64,000 nt of DNA from Eubacteriales bacterium (GCA_030533235.1 JAUNJN010000005.1:1-64000); one strand, 5' to 3'. Shown: positions 1-9,038, counted from the first letter of the stretch. Notes: generated by a model from the letters alone, not told the origin. Made by a program: numbers and translations.

Positions 1-100
1 AGTACTCAACCGCTTTTTGTATATAGAAAGGTCTCACATCAATTGTAACGCTACACAAAGTAAAATGGATAAAAAAAGCTGTGCATTGTATGCTTCGTTG

Positions 101-109
101 TGCTATAAT
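101..109 (+). promoter_or_regulatory. Extended -10 promoter element
   Basis: TGCTATAAT is a perfect TATAAT box (104-109) with an upstream TG, the extended -10 form used by the housekeeping sigma factor. No good -35 lies at 16-18 bp. It is about 55 bp before the coiled-coil gene start at 164 and is the only credible promoter before that gene. Confidence 0.5.
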
Positions 110-163
110 ATCATGGAGTTATTGTTTTATGATACGCAGTCGACGAAAGGGGAATGTAAAACT

Positions 164-985
164 ATGGATTTACAGTTGAAAACAGCATCATTTGGTGGTT
201 ACGATAAGAAAGCGGTTGAGGCATATATTGAAGAGATGCAGGAGAACCATGACAAAGAGATTTCCGAGTTGAAGGAAAACATCGGCAAACTCAGTGAAAC
301 AGTGAAGAATCTTCATACAATGCGCGAAGTAAATATGAATGAATCCACCAGCACGATTGATGGTTTAAAGAAGGCAAATGATGAGCTGAAGCTTGAGGTT
401 GTTCAGCTTCGCGAAAAATTAGAGGTATATCAGCAGAGAGAGGAAGAGTCTGCAAGTCGGTACGAGTCTATCTCAAGAACCTTGCTTGAGGCAAGAGAAA
501 GTGCAGATTCCTTGGCACGTCAGACAGAGGCGGAATGCCGTCAGAAGCAGATTGCTGCTGAGGCATATTGCGAGCAGTTAAATGCACAGACACAGGCTGA
601 GTGTAATGCACTGAAGGAGACAACCTATGCGGAGTGTGAAGAATTAAAGCGTGTCACAAAAGAGGAAACGGACACATTGAAAGAAAATACAGAATATGAT
701 TGCAGAACCTTAAGTACGCAGACAGAAACTGATTGCGAAGAGCTTCTTACAAATACTACAGCTGAATGTGAAGAGATGCGTGCCAATGCGATTGCCGAGT
801 GTGAGGAAATGCGCAATCAGACCCGACTTGAGACCTATAACACAAGAATGGCGGTTAAACGTGAGTGTGAGAGCGTAAGTGATTTTATGTCACAACTTAT
901 GTCTTCGGTTGATAATGTTGTTCGTGCGTGTGATGAAGCAAAGAAAACAGCAGATCAGGCATTCCCTGATTTGGCTAATCAGTAA
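164..985 (+). CDS. DivIVA-like coiled-coil protein with cysteine hendecad repeats
   Basis: A 273-residue, highly charged and almost wholly helical protein without signal peptide or membrane segment. The first 25 residues (TASFGGYDKKAVEAYI region) resemble the N-terminus of DivIVA/GpsB-type proteins, which bind membrane and organise growth or division. Residues about 25-120 form a heptad-type coiled coil. Residues 121-241 are eleven consecutive 11-residue units of the type TxAECEELxxx, with Cys at position 5 in nine units and Thr in units 5 and 8. The ATG at 164 is preferred over an in-frame ATG at 17 because of the upstream AAAGGGGA ribosome site and the N-terminal family match. It stands alone before a hairpin. 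The function is unknown; a scaffold near the pole, septum or flagellar base is a guess from the DivIVA-like start and the neighbours. Confidence 0.8.
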   Translation: MDLQLKTASFGGYDKKAVEAYIEEMQENHDKEISELKENIGKLSETVKNLHTMREVNMNESTSTIDGLKKANDELKLEVVQLREKLEVYQQREEESASRYESISRTLLEARESADSLARQTEAECRQKQIAAEAYCEQLNAQTQAECNALKETTYAECEELKRVTKEETDTLKENTEYDCRTLSTQTETDCEELLTNTTAECEEMRANAIAECEEMRNQTRLETYNTRMAVKRECESVSDFMSQLMSSVDNVVRACDEAKKTADQAFPDLANQ

Positions 986-999
986 TAATTCGCATAATT

Positions 1000-1043
1000 G
1001 TCGCACCGAGTGAACCTTCCCGGTTACCGGTGCGGCTATTTGT
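1000..1043 (+). terminator. Probable terminator hairpin after the coiled-coil gene
   Basis: GTCGCACCG (1000-1008) pairs with CGGTGCGGC (1028-1036, one G-T pair), and the loop can fold further (GTGAACC with GGTTAC). A short T-rich tract, TATTTGTTT, follows. It lies between the stop at 985 and the next start at 1069. Confidence 0.5.
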
Positions 1044-1068
1044 TTACAGTAATATGTGAGGAAGCAAT

Positions 1069-2406
1069 ATGGAACAAATGCAAAACAAACAGTGGCCGAA
1101 AATAAAATATACAGAGTATGAGGGCGATAATGCTGCCGTGTTTCAGACAGACAGCTATGCCGTTAAAACGATGAAGGGTTTCGCGAAGCTATCGAAATTG
1201 TATTCCTGCGTTGTTGATCCGAACGGAAAGCTGATTGGGACTCCGGTTGGACCGGCGACCAATTTGGGGGCATTTTATGATTTGTTTGAAACACCTATAT
1301 ACAAGCAATACTATATGCGGATCAAGGAGGTTGTTCTTGAGCGCTGCAGCCCGAAGCTTTTTGTACCAAATGAGGGACCTGTCGGAGCTTTTTCCGTTGC
1401 ACCGATAGCGATTAAGGATAAGCTCTTAGGTTTTTGGGTACTTGCTTCCTATACGGAGGAGGAAACGAAGCAGCTGAAGCTGGTTTTGGATGACCATTGG
1501 GATGTTGCATACGCAGTATCAGATGTTATCTATAAAAACCGTGTAATTGAAGCAGAGATGGAAAAAGCGCGGAGTGCCGGTCAGAGACTGGAGGATGAGC
1601 TTATTCGCACGGGTATTGTCAACAAGGCTTGGAACAGGTTGAATCAAGGACACGGGAGAAATATTGACGAGGTGTTAACAAAGCTGCTTGCGGAAGTCGG
1701 GCAATATTTGGGTCTGCCACAGGTATATTTATATGCCAAACCAAACTACGGTGCAAGAGATTATGATCTGAGGGTGCATTGGGTGGCGGATGAGACGCGA
1801 TTACAGTCCGGAGGGATACAGGAAAATACCGAACAGCACGATGTTGTAAGTACACATATTTTAGAGGATATGTTTATGCTGGAACAGTCTCCTGCTGTGC
1901 AGACGTATCCCATATTGATTAATGATACCCTGTATGGCAAATTATATTACGTGGCGGATGATACAAAGATTTGGGCACAGAAGGATTTGGCATTTGCAAG
2001 AACCATCAGCGTGCTTGTGCAAAGCATGATTGAGTTTGCGGAAGGTGATGATATCCTTCGACGAGTGAATAATCATTTGATAGAGACATACAATAACTTT
2101 AATGTGGGTATATTTATCAGAGATGCGGTATCCGGAGAAGTTTTATTTTCGAATGCAGCAATGAATGAGATGCTGGGACAGGATTTTACCGGTGGCGACA
2201 GCAGAGAGATATTGACTGATTTGAGAGACCGATTTGACAATATCGGCGGCATGCGCAAGCCGTTTATCACAAAGGAACGTGTTGTCAGCTGGCGTAGCTA
2301 TATTCAGCGATTTGATTCCATTATGGATATTACCGAGATACAGATGGAATGGCTGAAGGGAGAACAGGCATCCCTGATTATTTTAAGAAAAGCTAATGAT
2401 TTATAA
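1069..2406 (+). CDS. PocR/GAF/PAS-like sensory protein without a visible output domain
   Basis: A 445-residue soluble protein. Residues about 25-150 resemble a PocR-type ligand-binding domain (YSCVVDPNGKLIGTP, then a cysteine at ERCSPKLF and a GLVGFWVLAS-like strand). A helical linker (about 155-185) leads to a GAF-like region (about 190-330), and residues 345-445 look like a PAS domain (FNVGIFIRDAVSGEVLFSN, ending in a beta-rich tail). No histidine kinase, GGDEF, EAL, helix-turn-helix or methyl-accepting domain is present, so it probably signals through a partner. It lies 39 bp before mbl in the same direction and may share its transcript. The domain calls come from sequence pattern only. 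Confidence 0.65.
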   Translation: MEQMQNKQWPKIKYTEYEGDNAAVFQTDSYAVKTMKGFAKLSKLYSCVVDPNGKLIGTPVGPATNLGAFYDLFETPIYKQYYMRIKEVVLERCSPKLFVPNEGPVGAFSVAPIAIKDKLLGFWVLASYTEEETKQLKLVLDDHWDVAYAVSDVIYKNRVIEAEMEKARSAGQRLEDELIRTGIVNKAWNRLNQGHGRNIDEVLTKLLAEVGQYLGLPQVYLYAKPNYGARDYDLRVHWVADETRLQSGGIQENTEQHDVVSTHILEDMFMLEQSPAVQTYPILINDTLYGKLYYVADDTKIWAQKDLAFARTISVLVQSMIEFAEGDDILRRVNNHLIETYNNFNVGIFIRDAVSGEVLFSNAAMNEMLGQDFTGGDSREILTDLRDRFDNIGGMRKPFITKERVVSWRSYIQRFDSIMDITEIQMEWLKGEQASLIILRKANDL

Positions 2407-2444
2407 GAAATTGACGATATATTAAGTAGCGGAAAGGAGATACC

Positions 2445-3443
2445 ATGGCAAGTTCAGATATAGGAATTGATTTGGGAACAGCCAGTATTTTGGTTTATGT
2501 AAAGGGCAAGGGAGTTGTACTTAAGGAACCGTCGGTTGTGGCGTATGACAGAGATACCGATCAGATAAAGGCAATCGGTGAGGAGGCGCGGTTGATGCTC
2601 GGAAGAACGCCGGGGAATATTGTGGCGATTCGTCCGCTTCGACATGGTGTTATTTCTGATTACAAGATAACAGAGAAGATGCTTAAGTATTTTATTCAAA
2701 AAGCAGTCGGAAAAAGCTTTTTCGGAAGACGACCGCGTATTAGTGTTTGTGTACCTTCGGGCGTTACCGAGGTTGAGAAGAAGGCGGTTGAGGATGCAAC
2801 CTATCAGGCAGGCGCAAGAGATGTTTTTATCATCGAAGAGCCGGTTGCGGCTGCAATTGGTGCCGGAATCGATATTTCCAGACCTTGCGGCAACATGATT
2901 GTGGACATCGGAGGAGGTACTGCAGATATCGCAGTGATTTCGCTTGATGGAGTTGTCGTTTCCACTTCGATTAAGACAGCCGGTGATGATTTTGATGATG
3001 CGATTGTCCGTTTTATGCGGAGACGTCATAATCTTTTGATTGGTGAACGTACTGCAGAAGAAATCAAGATTAATATCGGTACATGCTATAAAAGACCTGA
3101 AAATATAACCATGGATGTTCGTGGACGTAATCTGGTAACCGGTCTGCCAAAGACGGTTATGATTTCCTCGGATGAAACTGAGGAGGCACTTCGTGAGGTA
3201 ACGGCGCAGATTGTTGATGCGGTGCATGCAGTTTTGGAGAAAACTCCACCGGAGCTTGCAGCTGATATTGCGGACAGAGGCATCGTGCTTACCGGAGGCG
3301 GCGCTTTGTTACACGGACTTGAGGATTTGATTGAGGAAAATACAGGTATTACGACGATAACCGCTGAGGAGCCGCTGACTGCAGTGGCAATAGGAACCGG
3401 AAAATATATTGAGTTTCTCAGTGAAAAGAGAATGTCTCAATAG
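2445..3443 (+). CDS. mbl: MreB-family actin homologue (Mbl)
   Basis: A 332-residue bacterial actin that polymerises on the inner membrane face and directs lateral cell-wall synthesis. The phosphate-1 loop GIDLGTAS is at residues 6-13, the phosphate-2 loop VDIGGGTADIAV at about 152-163, and the adenosine motif TGGGALLHGL at about 284-293. The length is typical. GGAAAGGAG precedes the ATG. Like B. subtilis mbl it is followed directly by the flhO and flhP rod genes, which is why Mbl is preferred over MreB; no mreC or mreD is nearby. The first loop has S where many MreB proteins have N (GTASI rather than GTANT), as seen in some Clostridia. Confidence 0.9.
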   Translation: MASSDIGIDLGTASILVYVKGKGVVLKEPSVVAYDRDTDQIKAIGEEARLMLGRTPGNIVAIRPLRHGVISDYKITEKMLKYFIQKAVGKSFFGRRPRISVCVPSGVTEVEKKAVEDATYQAGARDVFIIEEPVAAAIGAGIDISRPCGNMIVDIGGGTADIAVISLDGVVVSTSIKTAGDDFDDAIVRFMRRRHNLLIGERTAEEIKINIGTCYKRPENITMDVRGRNLVTGLPKTVMISSDETEEALREVTAQIVDAVHAVLEKTPPELAADIADRGIVLTGGGALLHGLEDLIEENTGITTITAEEPLTAVAIGTGKYIEFLSEKRMSQ

Positions 3444-3470
3444 CAAGCAGTAGGATGAAGGAGTGTTTTG

Positions 3471-4253
3471 ATGGTAAAAGCATTGTATACAGCCTGGACC
3501 GGTCTTCGCAACGAAGAACGCCGCATGGATGTAGTTACCAACAATATGGCGAATGCAAACACAACGGGATATAAAAAAATTGATGTCACATCACAATCGT
3601 TTGACAGTCAGCTCGCAGTGAAGATTAATGATTTGACAGAAGGCACCGATGTGATTCGCGGTCTTGGCGGTGTTAATCCCGGCGTAAAGATTGGGGAGAC
3701 ATATTTTGATATGACTCAGGGTAATTTCAGACAGACGAGCGACTTGTACAATTTCGCTTTGTCAGGAAAGGGATTTTTTACCATCAGCACAACAGATAAG
3801 AGCGGTGCGGAACACATCAGATATACGCGAGATGGTGATTTCACTGTTACTAAGGATGGTTTTCTTGTGACCAAGGATGGAGACTTTGTGCTGGGAAGTG
3901 ACGGGAATCGTATTCAGATTCCAAATGCCGGAACAATTGAAATTTCTGTAAATGAGCTTGGAGAAATCTATAGCGGGAATAACTACGTGGCAACACTTGG
4001 AATTCGTGATTTTGAGAACTATGAGTATTTATCAAGCTACGGTGAAAACATGTATGAACCGGTCGAGGGTGCACGGATGATTGAAGCCGATGCCACGGTT
4101 ACTCAAGGATACTTAGAGATGTCGAATGTCAATATGGTAACGGAGATGGTCGATATGATTGCTGTTACCAGAGCATATGAGACAAATCAGAAGATGATCC
4201 AGACAGTGGATAAGGTGCTTGACAAAACGGTCAATAACATCGGTAATGTTTAG
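3471..4253 (+). CDS. flgF: Flagellar distal rod protein FlgF/FlhO
   Basis: A 260-residue rod/hook-family protein of the flagellar basal body, exported by the flagellar type III apparatus. The N-terminal D0 helix carries the rod signature (MDVVTNNMANANTTGYKK), and the C-terminus ends in the coiled-coil motif VTEMVDMIAVTRAYETNQK. The ATG at 3471 is chosen over a TTG one codon upstream because GAAGGAG lies 7 bp before it. It follows mbl by 27 bp and precedes flgG, as B. subtilis mbl-flhO-flhP do. FlhO is the B. subtilis name for this rod protein. Confidence 0.92.
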   Translation: MVKALYTAWTGLRNEERRMDVVTNNMANANTTGYKKIDVTSQSFDSQLAVKINDLTEGTDVIRGLGGVNPGVKIGETYFDMTQGNFRQTSDLYNFALSGKGFFTISTTDKSGAEHIRYTRDGDFTVTKDGFLVTKDGDFVLGSDGNRIQIPNAGTIEISVNELGEIYSGNNYVATLGIRDFENYEYLSSYGENMYEPVEGARMIEADATVTQGYLEMSNVNMVTEMVDMIAVTRAYETNQKMIQTVDKVLDKTVNNIGNV

Positions 4254-4284
4254 TTTTTGCACGGACAGATAGGAGGATGACGGT

Positions 4285-5112
4285 ATGATGCGTTCTTTAT
4301 GGACGGCTGCTTCCGGTATGAGAGCACAGCAGTCGAATGTTGATACAATTGCAAATAATCTTTCCAATGTAAATACAATCGGATACAAAACACAGCAGGC
4401 GAGCTTCAAATCTCTGCTGTATCAGAACCTACAGTCGCAGTCCACCAACAATGCAGGCGAGCTAAAGCCGGTTGCGGCAGAGGTCGGGCTCGGTACTCGT
4501 ATTGCAGCAATTACAAGCGATTTTGAGCAGGGGAGATTGACACCGACGACTGATCCGTTTTCGATGGCGATTGACGGAAAGGGTTTTTTCCAGGTCCGTT
4601 TGCCGGATGGCGATATTCGTTACACAAGAGACGGCAGCTTTATTGTTTCCCCTACGGAAAACGGACAGCTGCTTTGTACGACGGATGGATATCCGGTTTT
4701 GGATGCACAGGGTAATAATATTTATTTGCCTAAAAATAAAAACGCAACGGATGTGGTTATTAATCCGGATGGAACGATTGGATTTCCGGATTCGGCAGGT
4801 CATTTTGAGGCGGTAACCAATAATGGGGTTGCAGTAAAAATCGGCTTGGTTCAGTTTAATAACCCTGCAGGACTTGCAAAAGAAGGCGGAAACAACTTCT
4901 CGGCGACCGTTGCATCAGGTGACCCTATTTTGGAGGGAACGACGGATGCAATCACGCCAAGTAAGATTCAGCAAAAGTACATCGAAGCATCCAATGTCGA
5001 TGTTGCAAATGAAATGGTAAATTTAATCGTTGCGCAGCGTGCTTATGAGATGAATTCCAAGGCAATTCAGGCATCCGATGAAATGATGCAGCAGGCAAAC
5101 AATCTTCGATAA
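4285..5112 (+). CDS. flgG: Flagellar distal rod protein FlgG/FlhP
   Basis: A 275-residue paralogue of the preceding gene. The N-terminus (RSLWTAASGMRAQQSNVDTI, then ANNLSNVNTIGYK) and C-terminus (NEMVNLIVAQRAYEMNSKAI) are the FlgG/FlhP signatures, and the GFFQV and RYTRDGSF strands belong to the D1 region. AGGAGG at 4271-4276 serves the ATG at 4285; a second ATG follows immediately. In B. subtilis FlhP is the last rod segment, joining to the hook, and rod completion gates sigma-D activity. That link fits the FlgM gene further down. Confidence 0.92.
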   Translation: MMRSLWTAASGMRAQQSNVDTIANNLSNVNTIGYKTQQASFKSLLYQNLQSQSTNNAGELKPVAAEVGLGTRIAAITSDFEQGRLTPTTDPFSMAIDGKGFFQVRLPDGDIRYTRDGSFIVSPTENGQLLCTTDGYPVLDAQGNNIYLPKNKNATDVVINPDGTIGFPDSAGHFEAVTNNGVAVKIGLVQFNNPAGLAKEGGNNFSATVASGDPILEGTTDAITPSKIQQKYIEASNVDVANEMVNLIVAQRAYEMNSKAIQASDEMMQQANNLR

Positions 5113-5164
5113 AGAAACAGATACGTAAAAGCCATAAAATTCGTATATGGCGGAGGTGGATAGT

Positions 5165-5497
5165 ATGGATATGATCGGAGCAACCGGAAGCACAGACTAT
5201 GCTTCAATCATCAGTCAATCTGCTCATGCGGGTAATTTAGAGCGTGCGCTTAATCAAAAACTTACAACGGATGATGAGATGATGGAGGCATGTAAGGAGT
5301 TTGAAGCATACATGCTGGAGCAGATATATAAAGGAATGGAAAAAACCATTATACGTGCGGATGAAGAGGAAAACGATTACGAGCAGTATTTTGGAGATCT
5401 TCGTACACAGGAGCTTGCTAAGCAGGCGACGGAGCAGGGCGGAATCGGACTTGCAAAAGAGTTGTACGAAGCAATGAAACGAAATTATGGTATTTAG
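5165..5497 (+). CDS. flgJ: Rod-binding protein, FlgJ N-terminal domain type
   Basis: A 110-residue protein covering only the rod-binding domain of FlgJ. The motif CKEFEAYMLEQIYKGM (about 39-54), the conserved D-Y...YFGDLRTQELAKQ block and the GGIGLAKELYEAM end are typical. The muramidase domain of proteobacterial FlgJ is absent, as is usual in Firmicutes. The ATG at 5165 follows GGAGGTGG at 5152-5159; an upstream in-frame ATG at 5147 has no ribosome site. It probably caps or chaperones rod assembly. Confidence 0.85.
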   Translation: MDMIGATGSTDYASIISQSAHAGNLERALNQKLTTDDEMMEACKEFEAYMLEQIYKGMEKTIIRADEEENDYEQYFGDLRTQELAKQATEQGGIGLAKELYEAMKRNYGI

Positions 5498-5508
5498 AGT
5501 GAGTGAGC

Positions 5509-7866
5509 ATGACAAGAGAAGGCTACATAGAACGAGTAATTTATACCAATGAGGACAATGGATACGCCGTTTTTTCCGTCGAAGGAGAAGACGGCGAAGA
5601 AATATTTGTCGGCACATTGTATGGCGTCGGTGAAGGACTTTACATTGTTGCCGAGGGTGACTACGTACATCACCCACAGTATGACATTCAATTCAAATTC
5701 ACATCCTGTGAAATTCAGATGCCGGAGGATGTCGTCGGAATCGAACGATATTTATCATCAGGCATTATCAAGGGCATTGGCGAAGTTCGCGCGAAGCAAA
5801 TCGTCAAAAAATTCAAGGCCGATACGCTACGTATAATTGAAGAGGAACCGGAACGACTGGCCGAAATCAAAGGCATTTCCGAACGTCAGGCGCGCGCAAT
5901 TGGTGTGTCTTACGCGGAAAAGCAGGAGTTTCGGGAGGTTGTGATTTTTCTGTCACAATACGGAATTTCCGTAAATCTGGCAATTAAGATTTACAATGAA
6001 TACGGAGACCGGGTATACGAGATTATCCGGGGAAACCCATACAAGCTTGCAGAGGATATTACCGGTGTTGGATTTAAGATGGCGGATGCTATTGCGAGAA
6101 GGATGGGAATAGAGGCTAATTCAGAGTTTCGACTCCGTTCAGCTCTAATCTATGCATTGAACCTGGCTACGCAGGAGGGGCACATGTATCTTCCGAAACA
6201 GGAGCTGATTCATAGGGCCGTTTTGCTTACAAGGGAAACCGTAAATGATATGTATGGTGATGCAAGTGTGTTTGGATATGCGGAGTATTCGAGTGCGGAC
6301 AGTGCCAATTCTGTATATGAGGATACCGTAAATACAATGGAAGAGCAGCTCCTTGCACTTGCAATTGACAGTCAGGTCATCATCAAAACAATTGGTGATA
6401 TGCCGGTTGTATATAGTAGTCCGAATTATTATGTGGAGCTTCATACGGCACGCATGCTGATGGATTTGCAGCTTCGGTATGAAATGCCGGAGGATGCCAT
6501 TAAAGAGGAACTCCTTCATATCGAACAAGAGACCGGGATTATGTTAGACGATACACAAAGGCGGGCGGTTAAATCGGCGATTACCGCAGGCGTCGCAGTT
6601 GTGACCGGAGGCCCCGGAACAGGAAAAACAACGATCATCAATGCGATTATCAAGTATTTCTCCGCGCAAGGGATGGAGATGAAGCTTTGTGCACCGACAG
6701 GACGTGCTGCAAAGCGCATGACGGAATCGACGGGATGGCCTGCGGAGACGATTCACAGATTATTGGAATTTAACGGACTGCCGTCACAGGATGTTTCTGA
6801 TGGAAAAAGCGGACTGCGGTTTGCGCGAAATGCGTCAAATCCATTAGAATGCGATGCGATTATTGTTGATGAGATGTCCATGGTAGACAGTTTCATTTTC
6901 TATGCGCTGTTGCAGGCAGTTACGTATGGAACGAGACTTATTCTGGTAGGCGACGAGCATCAGCTTCCTTCGGTTGGCGCAGGAAACGTATTAAAGGATA
7001 TTATTTTATCGGATTGTTTTCCGGTAACGACGCTGAATAAGATTTATCGTCAGGAAGACGGCAGTGATATCGTGTATAATGCCCACCGTATGAACCGCGG
7101 TGAACATTTGGAAATCACAAATAAAAGTAATGACTTTTTCTATATTCCGCGAAATGGGGTTGCGGCAACCATTCAAGAGGTACAGGAGCTTGTTTCAAAC
7201 AATTTGCCGAAATACCTTAACATTAGTCCGCTTGATATACAGGTACTTACTCCGATGCGTAAATATGATGTCGGTGTTGAAAATATGAATTTAAAGTTAC
7301 AGGAATTGCTTAATCCGCCGTGCCGGGAAAAGGCAGAGAGAAAAGTAGGCGATGTTACGTTTCGCGAGGGCGATAAGGTAATGCAGGTCAAGAATAATTA
7401 TAAGCAGGAATGGAAGGTTTATGCGACCCGTGAGAATACAACATCCAACTACCAATATGTTTTGGATGAGGGTGTCGGCGTGTTTAACGGAGATGTGGGA
7501 ACCATTGTCGAATTGAGTGATTTTGATGAGGAAGCTACCATTTTGTTTGATGACGGCAGATGCGCCGTTTACTCTTATAGTGATTTGGATGAATTGGAGC
7601 ATGCGTTTGCAATTACAATACATAAATCCCAGGGAAGTGAATATCCTGCGGTTGTCATACCACTTCTTGGCGGAACACGTAAGCTTTTGAATCGAAATTT
7701 GTTATACACGGCAGTAACAAGGGCAAAACGTATGGTAGTGATTGTGGGAAATCTTAATCTGGTCAACCAGATGATTGACAATACAGAGGAACAGAAACGA
7801 TACACCTCTCTGGCACTACGCATGCAGGAAATGACAGATGTGGGGGAGGTACATGCAAAGATTTAA
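5509..7866 (+). CDS. recD2: RecD2 (RecD-like) ATP-dependent 5'-3' DNA helicase
   Basis: A 785-residue superfamily 1B helicase of the RecD2/YrrC type, acting in DNA repair without RecBC. An N-terminal OB-like region comes first, then tandem helix-hairpin-helix segments (about 85-190, GIIKGIGEVRAKQIV and IKGISERQARAIG). The Walker A GGPGTGKTT is at about 367-375 and the Walker B VDEMSMVD near 452. The C-terminal motifs ITIHKSQGSEY and LLYTAVTRAKR complete it. The ATG at 5509 or the GTG at 5503 are both possible and no strong ribosome site decides. It starts 11 bp after flgJ and overlaps comFC. Confidence 0.93.
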   Translation: MTREGYIERVIYTNEDNGYAVFSVEGEDGEEIFVGTLYGVGEGLYIVAEGDYVHHPQYDIQFKFTSCEIQMPEDVVGIERYLSSGIIKGIGEVRAKQIVKKFKADTLRIIEEEPERLAEIKGISERQARAIGVSYAEKQEFREVVIFLSQYGISVNLAIKIYNEYGDRVYEIIRGNPYKLAEDITGVGFKMADAIARRMGIEANSEFRLRSALIYALNLATQEGHMYLPKQELIHRAVLLTRETVNDMYGDASVFGYAEYSSADSANSVYEDTVNTMEEQLLALAIDSQVIIKTIGDMPVVYSSPNYYVELHTARMLMDLQLRYEMPEDAIKEELLHIEQETGIMLDDTQRRAVKSAITAGVAVVTGGPGTGKTTIINAIIKYFSAQGMEMKLCAPTGRAAKRMTESTGWPAETIHRLLEFNGLPSQDVSDGKSGLRFARNASNPLECDAIIVDEMSMVDSFIFYALLQAVTYGTRLILVGDEHQLPSVGAGNVLKDIILSDCFPVTTLNKIYRQEDGSDIVYNAHRMNRGEHLEITNKSNDFFYIPRNGVAATIQEVQELVSNNLPKYLNISPLDIQVLTPMRKYDVGVENMNLKLQELLNPPCREKAERKVGDVTFREGDKVMQVKNNYKQEWKVYATRENTTSNYQYVLDEGVGVFNGDVGTIVELSDFDEEATILFDDGRCAVYSYSDLDELEHAFAITIHKSQGSEYPAVVIPLLGGTRKLLNRNLLYTAVTRAKRMVVIVGNLNLVNQMIDNTEEQKRYTSLALRMQEMTDVGEVHAKI

Positions 7867-8590
7867 CGATAGCGTCAGTCGCAAAGCAAATAAGGTGGCG
7901 GACTTGATTTTTCCGCCGAGGTGCCCGTTGTGTGAGGAGCTACTTGTGGGACAGGGACGTGTGTGTGAGACTTGTCGAATGAAGATATCCTATGTGCAAG
8001 AACCGTCCTGCTTTCGGTGCGGGAAGGAAATAATGGATGAGGAAGCCGAGCTTTGTGAGGTTTGCACAGGGAGAGATTTCAATTATATTCGCGGATTTCC
8101 TGCGATTAATTACGTGGAACCGATGAGGGAAAGCGTAGCGAGGTTTAAATATCATAACTGTCGGACATACGCACAGTTTTATGCGGATGAGATTGTTCGT
8201 GCAAAGGGAAAACAGATTCTCGCTGTTGCACCGGAGCTTCTAATTCCGGTTCCCGTGCATAAAAAACGTTTCAGGAAGCGCGGATATAATCAGGCTGGGT
8301 TGCTTGCCGAGGCGTTGGGAAAACGTCTTAATATTCCGGTTGATACGGAGCTTCTTGTGCGTGGCAGTAACACGCTGCCGCAAAAGACACTCGGAGCATC
8401 GGGCAGACAGGCAAATTTAAATAAGGCTTTTCAACCGGGAAAAAACAATGTAAAATATAAAAGAGTTATGTTGGTGGATGATATTTATACGACCGGTGCT
8501 ACGATTGAGGCGTGTGCAGGTGTGCTACGCAAAATGGGCTGTGAGGAAGTCTATTACACAAGTGTATGTATCGGGAAACAGGTAGGATGA
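7853..8590 (+). CDS. comFC: ComF-family phosphoribosyltransferase-like protein
   Basis: A 245-residue ComFC/GntX protein, linked in naturally competent bacteria to handling of incoming single-stranded DNA. The N-terminus has CxxC zinc knuckles (CPLCEE, CETC, CFRCGK, CEVC). The C-terminus has a type I phosphoribosyltransferase fold with the PRPP loop VMLVDDIYTTGAT. The ATG at 7853 follows GGGGGAGG and lies inside the recD2 end (14 bp overlap), so translation is probably coupled. The order comFC-yvyF-flgM matches B. subtilis; comFA and comFB are absent here. Confidence 0.9.
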   Translation: MQRFNDSVSRKANKVADLIFPPRCPLCEELLVGQGRVCETCRMKISYVQEPSCFRCGKEIMDEEAELCEVCTGRDFNYIRGFPAINYVEPMRESVARFKYHNCRTYAQFYADEIVRAKGKQILAVAPELLIPVPVHKKRFRKRGYNQAGLLAEALGKRLNIPVDTELLVRGSNTLPQKTLGASGRQANLNKAFQPGKNNVKYKRVMLVDDIYTTGATIEACAGVLRKMGCEEVYYTSVCIGKQVG

Positions 8591-8642
8591 ATATGCATGG
8601 CGTGAGAGTACGACATGATACGATACAGGAGGAGATGGCATT

Positions 8643-9038
8643 ATGGAACTTATGAATTGCAGAAACTGTAAGCTGCTGTTTAACTATATAACCGGGGAAT
8701 ATTTATGTCCGGTTTGCAAGCAGATGCTTGAGGACAAATTCGAAGAGGTAAGACGATATATTGAGGACAATCCGGGAAAAAACATAAAAGAGGTTTCTGA
8801 TAATTGTGATGTAACCGTCAAGCAATTAAAAAAATGGGTGCGTGAATCAAGACTTGTATTTAGTGATGATTCGTTGGTTGGTCTTGAATGTGAACGATGC
8901 GGACGGATGATTCACAGTGGCAGATTTTGCAATAAATGTGCCGGAAGTCTTGCAGATTCCATGACAGCTGCATACAAAAAGGATGAAGCATACAAAGAAA
9001 AGCTGAATAATGTTGCAAAGATGCGTTTTTTAGAGTGA
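8643..9038 (+). CDS. yvyF: Flagellar operon protein YvyF
   Basis: A 131-residue protein of the TIGR03826/YvyF family. It has an N-terminal zinc ribbon (CRNCK...CPVCK), a central helix-turn-helix-like segment (IKEVSDNCDVTVKQLKKWV, about 47-65) and a second CERCG...CNKC ribbon. The family is always tied to flagellar operons and its biochemical role is not firmly established; a regulatory role is plausible. GGAGG is upstream. Its last codons form the left arm of a terminator hairpin, so stop codon and terminator are superposed. Confidence 0.88.
   Translation: MELMNCRNCKLLFNYITGEYLCPVCKQMLEDKFEEVRRYIEDNPGKNIKEVSDNCDVTVKQLKKWVRESRLVFSDDSLVGLECERCGRMIHSGRFCNKCAGSLADSMTAAYKKDEAYKEKLNNVAKMRFLE

Noticed and set aside
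2454-3227. A 257-codon open frame on the reverse strand opposite mbl
   Set aside because: It is the mirror of a highly conserved actin gene, has no ribosome site, and its translation is rich in Cys/Asn/Arg with no family pattern.
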